Assembly (NCBI GenBank): GCA_039808325.1
Contig: JBDHSU010000097.1
Location: forward strand, 1 to 15,248
DNA length: 15,248 nucleotides
Source of the DNA: JAFKKS01 sp039808325
GTDB taxonomy: Bacteria; Pseudomonadota; Alphaproteobacteria; Rhizobiales; Xanthobacteraceae
Reading direction: 5' to 3'
The translations under genes and the position numbers were made by a program. How positions within the stretch are numbered: position 1 is the first letter of the stretch; each line of letters begins with the position of its first letter. The notes below the pieces were generated by a model that saw only the letters and a list, made by a program, of their open reading frames with translations, was not told the DNA's origin and searched no databases. Positions 9,571 through 15,248 of the stretch are shown here, piece by piece.

Positions 9571-9586
9571 AACGGGAGGAACCGTT
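9571..9586 (+). promoter_or_regulatory. Ribosome binding site displayed in a small hairpin
   Basis: aacgg (9571-9575) can pair with ccgtt (9582-9586), leaving the loop gaggaa, which carries most of the Shine-Dalgarno sequence of the binding-protein gene (gggagg at 9574-9579, 10 bases before ATG). The stem is only five pairs, so it may be incidental or may modulate translation. Confidence 0.35.
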
Positions 9587-9589
9587 ACC

Positions 9590-10927
9590 ATGTCGAAGAA
9601 TAAACTGACTCGACGTGACTTTCTCGCGACGACTGCGGTCACGTCGGCGGCGCTCGCGATGCCGTTCGTGCGAGACGCCAATGCCGCCGGCTCGCTTGCC
9701 GTCGGCTTCTGGGATCACTGGGTTCCCGGCGCCAACGACGCAACGACAAAACTGATCAAGGAATGGGGAGAGAAGGAGAAGGTCGAGGTCCAGATCGACT
9801 ACATTCCATCGCAAGGCAACAAGAACCTGATGACGATCGCCGCGGAAGCGCAGGCGAAGTCCGGCCACGACATCCTCGCGTTCCCGACATGGGAACCGCA
9901 GGCGCATGCCGAGGAACTCGAGCCGGTCGACGATCTCATGACCGATCTCATCAAGGAAAATGGCGAGGTCAACGAGACGGTCAAGTATCTCGGACGAGCC
10001 AATAACCATTGGATCGCCGTGCCCGCCACCGTCGGCAGCCAGATCAAAGGCCCTTGTTCCCGCATCGATCTTCTGAAGAAGCATGCCGGCATCGACATTC
10101 AGGCGATGTATCCGGCCGGCAGCGCGCCGAAGGCGGATAACTGGAATCTGGACATGTTCCTGAAGGCGGCGGAGGCCTGCAACAAAGCGGGCGCCGCCTT
10201 CGGCGTGGGCTTGGGCACGACGTCCGATTCCGTGGATAGCGCGGGCGCGTTCTTCCATGCTCACGGCGCCATGCTGGTGAACGAGAAGGGCGACATCACC
10301 GTCAAGTCCGATCCCGTCCGCCAAGCCTTGGAGTTCTGCAAGAAATTCTACGCTCTGTGTCCGCCGGACGCGCCCGCTTGGGATGATTCCTCCAACAACA
10401 AGTGGCTTGTGTCAGGCAAGGGCGCGATGATCTTCAACCCGCCGAGCGCCTGGGCGGTTGCAAAACGCGACGCGCCGCAGATCGCGGAGCAGTGCTGGAC
10501 CCACGGCTTCCCGGTCGGCCCGAAGGGCCGCTACGCACCGTTCCTTCCGTATTTCTGGGGCACCTGGAACTTCAGCAAGAACAAGGCGTCGGCAAAGAGC
10601 TTGCTGCGGCACCTGTCGCAGCGCAGTTCCGCGGAAAAGATGGTGGCCGCAAGCGGCGGCTATGATCTGCCGTCTTTCTCGAAGTTGACCGACTTCAAGA
10701 CCTGGGCCGAGGCGGAGCCGCCCAAGGGAACGCTGTATCATTACCCGAACCCGCACAATCATCAGATACTCTCCATCGCCGCGGCGCCGGCGCCGCCTAA
10801 GATCGCGCAGCAAATCTACGCGCAAGGCGTGATGACGAAGATGATCGTGCGTTTCATGAAAGGCGAGGCCATGAACGACACCCTGGCTTGGGCCGAAAGC
10901 GAGGTCGAAGGCTTTATGCGGACTTGA
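9590..10927 (+). CDS. Sugar ABC transporter substrate-binding protein (family 1, Tat signal)
   Basis: This 445-residue protein is the periplasmic receptor of the importer encoded downstream. The N-terminus is a Tat signal peptide: TRRDFLA with the twin arginines at 8-9, a hydrophobic core (about 12-26) and a likely cut after Ala32 (ANA). The mature part has the look of extracellular solute-binding family 1 proteins: AVGFWDHWVPG at the mature N-terminus, DILAFPTWEPQAHAEELEPVDDL, an NWNLDMFLKAAEAC segment, and a C-terminal helix-rich part with aromatic residues (WGTWNF, TLYHYPNPHNH). It has five cysteines (156, 197, 250, 257, 302), more than usual for such receptors. Gene order with MalF/MalG-like permeases points to a carbohydrate ligand, possibly a di- or oligosaccharide or a polyol. 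The ligand cannot be fixed from sequence. ATG at 9590 is supported by gggagg upstream. Confidence 0.9.
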   Translation: MSKNKLTRRDFLATTAVTSAALAMPFVRDANAAGSLAVGFWDHWVPGANDATTKLIKEWGEKEKVEVQIDYIPSQGNKNLMTIAAEAQAKSGHDILAFPTWEPQAHAEELEPVDDLMTDLIKENGEVNETVKYLGRANNHWIAVPATVGSQIKGPCSRIDLLKKHAGIDIQAMYPAGSAPKADNWNLDMFLKAAEACNKAGAAFGVGLGTTSDSVDSAGAFFHAHGAMLVNEKGDITVKSDPVRQALEFCKKFYALCPPDAPAWDDSSNNKWLVSGKGAMIFNPPSAWAVAKRDAPQIAEQCWTHGFPVGPKGRYAPFLPYFWGTWNFSKNKASAKSLLRHLSQRSSAEKMVAASGGYDLPSFSKLTDFKTWAEAEPPKGTLYHYPNPHNHQILSIAAAPAPPKIAQQIYAQGVMTKMIVRFMKGEAMNDTLAWAESEVEGFMRT

Positions 10928-10940
10928 CGTCGTCGCGTCG

Positions 10941-10971
10941 TGCCGCCGCACCCGCAAGAGGTGCGGCGGCA
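10941..10971 (+). terminator. Strong stem-loop after the binding-protein gene
   Basis: tgccgccgcacc (10941-10952) pairs perfectly with ggtgcggcggca (10960-10971) around a 7-base loop, giving a GC-rich 12-bp stem 13 bases after the stop. No T run follows, so it is more likely a transcript-stabilising or attenuating element that lets the receptor be made in excess over the permeases than a full terminator. That role is inferred from the position, which is common in sugar importer operons. Confidence 0.6.
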
Positions 10972-10996
10972 GAGGCTACGAACAATCGCCGTAGGT

Positions 10997-11016
10997 CGGC
11001 CGTTGGGGAACGGCCG
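10997..11016 (+). other. Second stem-loop in the receptor-permease gap
   Basis: cggccgtt (10997-11004) pairs perfectly with aacggccg (11009-11016) around a gggg loop. It lies 25 bases after the first stem-loop. A weaker acgga/tccgt hairpin sits at 11063-11077. The rest of the 214-bp gap (10928-11141) shows no supported gene. Confidence 0.45.
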
Positions 11017-11141
11017 CGCCTGCAGCTTTTGTCACCGAACGATCTGCACACAAGAGGCCGGCACGGAGCGGTTCCGTCGCGTGGCCCGCAGCGCAAGGTG
11101 GCGAAAGGGATGGCGAACGCGAACGCTAGGGAGAACGATAT

Positions 11142-12077
11142 ATGGTCGATGCCACGATCGACACGCGCCGCACGGCGAAGGCCGCGCGCAAATCCTCGGG
11201 CTTGCAGAGGTTTTTTCAGCGCAAATCGTCCATCGCCTTTTTCATGGCGCTGCCGCTGATTTTGCTGATCACCATATTGGTGGTCTACCCTGCTTTCTAT
11301 TCCGTCCATCTCGCGACGCTGAACAAGTCGATGAAGCGCTTCGTCGGCCTTGGAAATTTCCTGTTTCTGTTCAAGCGCGAAACCTTCTGGATGGTGGTGC
11401 AGCAGTCCTGCGTCTTCGCCATCACGGCCGTGATCTTCAAGGCGATCATCGGCTTCATCGTCGCGCATTTCGTGCACAACATCCCGAGCAAGGGACAGCG
11501 GAAGTGGCGCGGCATGCTGCTCGTGCCGTGGGTCATTCCGCCGGCGATGAGTACGCTTGCCTGGCTCTGGCTGTTCGACCCGTCCTACAGCGCTTTCAAC
11601 TGGATTCTCGCGCATTTCGGCATCGGGCCGATCCCCTGGACCGGCGACGCGAACTGGGCGCGTTTCTCGGTGATCCTGGTGAATATCTGGATCGGGTCGC
11701 CGTTCTTCATGATCATGTATCTGGCGTCGCTCAAGTCGGTGCCGGAGCAGCTTTACGAAGCCGCGGCGATCGACGGCGCCAATTGGTGGCAGCGCATCTG
11801 GTACGTGACGCTGCCGATGATGCGCAACATCATCGCGATCACTGCGCTGTTCTCGCTGATCGTCACCTTCGCCAACTTCGACATCGTGCAGATCCTCACC
11901 GCCGGCGGACCGATCGACAAGACGCACGTGTTCGCGACCTGGGCGTTCCGCCTCGGCATTCAGGGCAACGACATCCCGCTCGGCGCCAGCGTTTCTCTAT
12001 TCATGGTGCCGATCCTGGCGGTCGCCGCGATCTTTATTCTCCGTGACATCAACCGGCGGGGGAACGAAGCGGCATGA
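11142..12077 (+). CDS. Sugar ABC transporter permease, MalF type
   Basis: This 311-residue inner-membrane subunit forms half of the sugar channel. A basic cytoplasmic N-terminus (about 1-29) precedes the first membrane span (about 31-54, rich in ILVF). Further spans lie near 85-110, 124-146, 176-197, 228-248 and 279-302. The EAA loop that docks on the ATPase is visible as EAAAIDGANWW from residue 206, followed by LPMMR. The C-terminal LTAGGP motif is also typical of this permease family. ATG at 11142 is preceded by agggaga at a good distance. Its stop overlaps the next permease start by 4 bp (ATGA), indicating coupled translation. Confidence 0.93.
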   Translation: MVDATIDTRRTAKAARKSSGLQRFFQRKSSIAFFMALPLILLITILVVYPAFYSVHLATLNKSMKRFVGLGNFLFLFKRETFWMVVQQSCVFAITAVIFKAIIGFIVAHFVHNIPSKGQRKWRGMLLVPWVIPPAMSTLAWLWLFDPSYSAFNWILAHFGIGPIPWTGDANWARFSVILVNIWIGSPFFMIMYLASLKSVPEQLYEAAAIDGANWWQRIWYVTLPMMRNIIAITALFSLIVTFANFDIVQILTAGGPIDKTHVFATWAFRLGIQGNDIPLGASVSLFMVPILAVAAIFILRDINRRGNEAA

Positions 12078-12988
12078 CCACCATCTCGGTTTCCAATCCC
12101 AACCGGGCCCTCTCGCGTCCGAAGTACGGAAGCATGAGCCGCGACAGGCGCTGGGCGCTGCGCTGGTCGTATTTCTTCCTCACGCTGTTCGCGATCTTCT
12201 TCCTGTGTCCGCCGATCTACATGCTGATCACGTCGTTGAAGACGAGCGCGGAGATTTCGGCGGCGACCAACCCTTGGTGGGTCTTCAACCCGACGCTCTC
12301 GAATTACATCGAACTGCTGACGACGCCGACCTACATCACCTTCTTTCGCAACTCGGCGATCGTCTCGATCTTCGTCGTCACGATCACCATGCTGATCAGC
12401 GTGCCAGCGGCCTTCGCGTTGGCACGCATGCGCTTCTGGGGCTCCGCGACGCTCGCGACCGGCGTGTTCCTGACCTACCTGATCCCGGACACGCTGCTCT
12501 TCATCCCGTTGTTCAAGATGTTCGCGGTGTTCCACGATTGGACGGGCATTCAGCTCATCAATCGCTGGTACGTGCTGCTGCTCGTCTATCCGACGCTGAC
12601 GGTGCCGTTCTGCACCTGGATCATGATCGGATATTTCGCGTCGATCCCGAAGGAGCTCGACGAAGCGGCGCTGATGGACGGGGCGAATTACCGTCAGATC
12701 CTGACGAAGATCTTCATTCCGGTCGCGCTGCCCGGGCTGATCGCGGCGACGATCTTCGCCTTCACGGTTTCGTGGGCGCAGTTTCTCTATCCGCTGGCGT
12801 TCACGACGTCGGTCGATCAGCTCGTGCTGCCGGTCGGCATCATCACGACGCTGATCAAGGGCGATGTGTTCAACTGGGGGCAGATCATGACCGGCGCGCT
12901 CCTCGGCGCGGCGCCGCCGCTCATCATCTACGCCTTCCTCATGGATTATTACATTGCCGGGCTGACCGCCGGCGCGACGAAGGGCTGA
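12074..12988 (+). CDS. Sugar ABC transporter permease, MalG type
   Basis: This 304-residue partner permease completes the membrane channel. After a short basic N-terminal tail there is a span at about 31-53 (YFFLTLFAIFFLCPP). The NYIELL segment and FFRNSAIVS, typical of MalG-like proteins, come next. More spans are seen near 95-118, 127-150, 165-188, 219-240 and 279-299. The EAA loop is EAALMDGANYRQIL from residue 197, followed by IFIPVALPG. The start overlaps the upstream permease stop, and the ATPase gene begins 5 bp after its stop, so all three are one translational unit. The longest open frame on this strand in another register is a shadow. Confidence 0.93.
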   Translation: MTTISVSNPNRALSRPKYGSMSRDRRWALRWSYFFLTLFAIFFLCPPIYMLITSLKTSAEISAATNPWWVFNPTLSNYIELLTTPTYITFFRNSAIVSIFVVTITMLISVPAAFALARMRFWGSATLATGVFLTYLIPDTLLFIPLFKMFAVFHDWTGIQLINRWYVLLLVYPTLTVPFCTWIMIGYFASIPKELDEAALMDGANYRQILTKIFIPVALPGLIAATIFAFTVSWAQFLYPLAFTTSVDQLVLPVGIITTLIKGDVFNWGQIMTGALLGAAPPLIIYAFLMDYYIAGLTAGATKG

Positions 12989-12993
12989 AAAAC

Positions 12994-14094
12994 ATGGCGC
13001 AAGTTCTCCTGCGTAAGGTGGTCAAGAAATACGGCGACGTGGAAGCCGTTCGCGGCGTCGACCTCGATATCGCCGACAAGGAGTTCGTGGTCCTCGTCGG
13101 CCCGTCGGGGTGCGGCAAGTCGACGACGCTGCGCATGATCGCCGGCCTGGAAGACATTTCCGACGGGGAAATCTCTGTCGACGGCGACGTCGTCAACGAC
13201 GTGCCCCCGAAAGATCGCGATATGGCGATGGTGTTCCAGAACTATGCGCTCTATCCGCATATGACGGTGCACGAGAACATGTCGTTCGGCTTGCGGCTGA
13301 AGAAATATCCGAAGGACGAAATTCAGCGCCGGGTGACGGAAGCGGCCCGTATTCTCGACATCGCCGATCTTCTCGACCGCAAGCCGCGCGCGTTGTCCGG
13401 CGGGCAGCGTCAGCGCGTCGCCATGGGGCGCGCCATCGTGCGCAATCCCAAGGTGTTCCTGTTCGACGAGCCGCTTTCGAACCTTGACGCCAAGCTGCGC
13501 GTGCAGATGCGCACGGAGATCAAGCGCGTGCATCAGAAGGTGCGCACGACGACGGTTTACGTCACCCATGACCAGATCGAGGCGATGACGCTCGCCGACC
13601 GCGTGGTGGTGATGAATCGCGGCAAGATCGAACAGATCGGCGCGCCGAATGACCTCTACCACAAGCCGGCGACACGTTTTGTGGCGGGCTTCATCGGCTC
13701 GCCCGCGATGAACTTCATTCCATGCAAGCTGGAGCAGGCCGGGGACGGCCTACAGGTGCGGTTGTCGGACACGATCGCGTTTCCGGTCCCGCGCGATCGG
13801 AACGAACGCTACAAGTCGTATGTCGGCAAGGATGCGTTGCTGTTCGGTCTTCGTCCCGAACACATGACGGACAGCAAGACCAACGGCGAAACCAATCTCG
13901 GGCCATTCGATGCGAATATCGAGGTGACCGAGCCGATGGGCAACGAGACCATGGTGTTCTTCTCGATCAACGGCGTGGAGGTCTGCGGGCGCGTGTCGCC
14001 GACGGCCGGTGCGCGAGAAGCGCATCCGTTGCGCATGGCGGCGCATCTCAATCATATGCACCTCATCGACGATTCGAGCGGAAAGGTGCTTTAA
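12994..14094 (+). CDS. Sugar ABC transporter ATP-binding protein (UgpC/MsmK/MalK class)
   Basis: This 366-residue cytoplasmic ATPase energises the importer. Motifs in order are Walker A GPSGCGKST (36-44), Q-loop Gln82 in VFQNYALYPHMT, ABC signature LSGGQ (134-138), Walker B VFLFDE (154-159), D-loop SNLDAKLR and switch His192 in VTHDQ. A C-terminal regulatory TOBE/OB region follows from about residue 235 (GSPAMNF, FGLRPEHM). All catalytic residues are present. The frame is open far upstream, but ATG at 12994, 5 bp after the permease stop with an aaggg upstream, gives the correct family N-terminus. Such ATPases can serve several sugar importers in one cell, so it may be shared. Confidence 0.95.
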   Translation: MAQVLLRKVVKKYGDVEAVRGVDLDIADKEFVVLVGPSGCGKSTTLRMIAGLEDISDGEISVDGDVVNDVPPKDRDMAMVFQNYALYPHMTVHENMSFGLRLKKYPKDEIQRRVTEAARILDIADLLDRKPRALSGGQRQRVAMGRAIVRNPKVFLFDEPLSNLDAKLRVQMRTEIKRVHQKVRTTTVYVTHDQIEAMTLADRVVVMNRGKIEQIGAPNDLYHKPATRFVAGFIGSPAMNFIPCKLEQAGDGLQVRLSDTIAFPVPRDRNERYKSYVGKDALLFGLRPEHMTDSKTNGETNLGPFDANIEVTEPMGNETMVFFSINGVEVCGRVSPTAGAREAHPLRMAAHLNHMHLIDDSSGKVL

Positions 14095-14144
14095 CGGCGG
14101 GCCGAAAACGGGTCGTAAAGCCGTTGCGCGCATTTCGGCAGCAC

Positions 14145-14169
14145 GAAGGCCCGGTCCCGCCGGGCCTTC
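14145..14169 (+). terminator. Terminator-like hairpin after the importer operon
   Basis: gaaggcccgg (14145-14154) pairs perfectly with ccgggccttc (14160-14169) around tcccg. It lies 50 bases after the ATPase stop, a natural place to end the operon. The following bases (tgattgag) are not T-rich, so termination efficiency is uncertain, and some read-through into the dehydrogenase gene is possible. Confidence 0.55.
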
Positions 14170-14188
14170 TGATTGAGAGCGCTTCGTT

Positions 14189-14212
14189 GCGAGCCCGTTC
14201 GGCCGGGCTCGC
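14189..14212 (+). other. Second hairpin in the dehydrogenase leader
   Basis: gcgagcccg (14189-14197) pairs with cgggctcgc (14204-14212) around ttcggc, 32 bases before the GTG start of the dehydrogenase gene. It could be part of a tandem terminator or a leader element of the next gene. Its sequence differs from the preceding hairpin, so it is not a duplicated copy. Confidence 0.4.
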
Positions 14213-14244
14213 TCATCGAAATTGCCAGCGGAGGGAGCAGGAAC

Positions 14245-15015
14245 GTGTCGGATTTGAATGGCAAGATCGCCTGGGTGACGGGCGCGGGCACAGGCATCGG
14301 TGAAGCCGCCGCGCTCGCGCTCGCGAAGGAGGGCGTGAAGGTCGTGTTGACGGGCCGTCGTCGCGAGCCGCTACAGTCGGTCGCGGACCGCATTGCGGCG
14401 GCGGGCGGTGTGGCGCATGTCGCCGCGGCCGACGTCACCGATCCGGTAGCGGTCGAGGCGGTCGCCGCCGACATCAAGGCGCGCTTCGGGCGTCTCGACA
14501 TTCTGGTCAACAATGCCGGTGTCAACATCACCGAGCGGCGCTGGCGGGAGCTGACGCCCGAGCGCATCAAAATGATGCTCGACACCAACCTGAACAGCGC
14601 CTGCTACTGCGCCGCGGCGGCGCTCGGCATCATGCGGCCGCAGAAGGACGGTCTCCTCATCCATACCGCATCGATGGCGGGAAAGGTGGTGAGCCTTCTC
14701 TCCGGCCCGACCTATATCGCCGCCAAACACGGCGTCGTCGCCATGAGCCACTCCATCAACATGGAGGAGTTTGCCAACGGCATCCGCTCGACGGTGCTGT
14801 GTCCGGGCGAGGTCGCGACCCCGATCCTCGACAAGCGCCCGGTGCCGGTCTCGAAAGAGGATCGCGACCGCATGCTCCAGCCCGCGCACATGGCCGATCT
14901 CATCCTCTATGTCGCGAAGCTTCCGGCAAGCGTCATCATCAACGAGGTTCTCATCAATCCGACCTGGAACCGTGGCTACGCGGCGGCCGCTGGAATCGGG
15001 GCCAAGATCACTTGA
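14245..15015 (+). CDS. Short-chain dehydrogenase/reductase (classical SDR)
   Basis: This 256-residue NAD(P)-dependent oxidoreductase has the cofactor glycine motif TGAGTGIG (12-19), NNAG (89-92), catalytic Ser143 in HTASMAG, Tyr157 and Lys161 in YIAAK, and the CPGEVATPI loop after the active site. Length and order match classical SDRs. I take GTG at 14245 as the start: ggaggga is 8-14 bases upstream and the product begins at the usual SDR N-terminus. A longer version from TTG at 14173 would run through the second hairpin and adds unrelated residues. It follows the importer on the same strand, so a sugar or polyol dehydrogenase role is plausible, but the substrate is unknown. The C-terminus (NPTWNRGYAAAAGIGAKIT) is longer than in minimal SDRs. 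Confidence 0.92.
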   Translation: MSDLNGKIAWVTGAGTGIGEAAALALAKEGVKVVLTGRRREPLQSVADRIAAAGGVAHVAAADVTDPVAVEAVAADIKARFGRLDILVNNAGVNITERRWRELTPERIKMMLDTNLNSACYCAAAALGIMRPQKDGLLIHTASMAGKVVSLLSGPTYIAAKHGVVAMSHSINMEEFANGIRSTVLCPGEVATPILDKRPVPVSKEDRDRMLQPAHMADLILYVAKLPASVIINEVLINPTWNRGYAAAAGIGAKIT

Positions 15016-15016
15016 T

Positions 15017-15124
15017 CCGTCATTCCGGGGGAAGAGCGAAGCCTGCGAGCTTGGAATCCATCCCCCGCTTCCGCGGCGTGTGGATTGCGCACTTGCCTTC
15101 TGCGAAGGCGAGCCGGAATGGCGG
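15017..15124. repeat. Imperfect inverted-repeat element, resembling rhizobial interspersed repeats
   Basis: ccgtcattccgg (15017-15028) is matched by ccggaatggcgg (15113-15124), 11 of 12 bases complementary in inverted orientation. Between the arms are the phrase ggaatccat, a gcgcac/gcgaag-rich core and a small gccttc/gaaggc hairpin (15095-15109). Sequences beginning gtcattccggg and ending ccggaatg are common intergenic repeats in Bradyrhizobium-type genomes, from memory. Only one copy is in the window, so the multi-copy nature is inferred. It starts two bases after the dehydrogenase stop and may act as its 3' end. Confidence 0.5.
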
Positions 15125-15139
15125 CTCGTTCCGAACGAG
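15125..15139. other. Short hairpin next to the repeat
   Basis: ctcgtt (15125-15130) pairs with aacgag (15134-15139) around ccg, directly after the right arm of the inverted-repeat element. It may extend that element's structure. Confidence 0.3.
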
Positions 15140-15172
15140 GAAGCAAACGCGAACTTGTCACTGAGCCATTTC

Positions 15173-15182
15173 GCAATATTGC
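15173..15182. other. 10-bp perfect palindrome
   Basis: gcaatattgc reads the same on both strands, in a comparatively AT-rich patch of the terminal noncoding region. It could be a regulator site for a gene beyond the window, but no such gene is visible. Confidence 0.25.
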
Positions 15183-15214
15183 TTGAATCCGGCAAAGCTG
15201 GTTGAACGGACCGA

Positions 15215-15248
15215 GAAAATGCTGTCGCCTGGAGCGGGATGAGGAAAA
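15215..15248. repeat. Possible start of a second rhizobial-type repeat, cut by the window edge
   Basis: The stretch ending gagcgggatgaggaaaa resembles, from memory, a frequent intergenic motif in Hyphomicrobiales that continues into an inverted ggttttcc arm. The partner arm would lie outside the window, so this cannot be confirmed here. Confidence 0.25.

Larger units (their letters stand above)
9223..9589. other. Divergent intergenic control region
   Basis: This 367-bp stretch separates the minus-strand kinase-like gene from the plus-strand importer. The left part (9223-9420) shows no gene or motif I can support beyond a small hairpin (gggca/tgccc). The right part is more AT-rich and holds candidate divergent promoters (about 9437-9491), a tctct/agaga palindrome (9431-9446), a widely spaced 10-bp inverted repeat, and the importer's ribosome binding site. 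Short open frames on both strands (for example 9215-9454, minus) overlap the promoter area, have poor starts and no recognisable protein features. Confidence 0.6.

Noticed and set aside
14173..14244. N-terminal extension of the dehydrogenase from TTG at 14173
   Set aside because: It crosses a strong hairpin, adds residues before the normal SDR N-terminus, and a good ribosome site precedes GTG at 14245.

Overview
The window is high-GC chromosomal DNA with tightly packed operons. It looks like an alphaproteobacterium, most likely of the Hyphomicrobiales (Bradyrhizobium/Rhodopseudomonas-like). That placement rests on the glgB-glgX-treZ-treY cluster, GC-rich codon use, a Tat-exported sugar-binding protein, and a 3' intergenic sequence that resembles the interspersed imperfect inverted repeats of that order. 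No rRNA, tRNA, transposase, phage gene or CRISPR array is visible.

Bases 1-8127 (+ strand) hold a glycogen-to-trehalose operon: the C-terminal two thirds of the branching enzyme GlgB (its start lies outside the window), the debranching enzyme GlgX, the trehalohydrolase TreZ and the malto-oligosyltrehalose synthase TreY. The last three are joined by stop/start overlaps. GlgB builds branched glucan, GlgX releases linear malto-oligosaccharides, TreY converts their reducing end to a trehalosyl unit, and TreZ cuts off free trehalose. Neither glycogen synthase nor ADP-glucose pyrophosphorylase is in view.

Bases 8149-9222 (- strand, convergent to treY) encode the most unusual protein here. It is a ROK/glucokinase-like protein whose motifs run in circularly permuted order: the C-terminal half of a normal ROK kinase comes first, followed by the N-terminal ATP-binding and sugar-binding half. 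The usual zinc-binding cysteine cluster is missing.

Bases 9223-9589 are a divergent control region with candidate back-to-back promoters and a 10-bp perfect inverted repeat whose arm centres are 63 bp apart. Bases 9590-14094 (+) form a four-gene sugar ABC importer: Tat-type binding protein, two permeases and an ATPase. Strong stem-loops follow the binding-protein gene and a terminator-like hairpin follows the ATPase gene. A short-chain dehydrogenase (14245-15015) follows. The final 233 bases are noncoding, with an inverted-repeat element and other small palindromes.

The theme is alpha-glucan and sugar handling: polymer remodelling, trehalose synthesis, a putative sugar kinase, sugar uptake and a possible sugar-oxidising enzyme. 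The importer's substrate and the SDR's substrate cannot be read from sequence.
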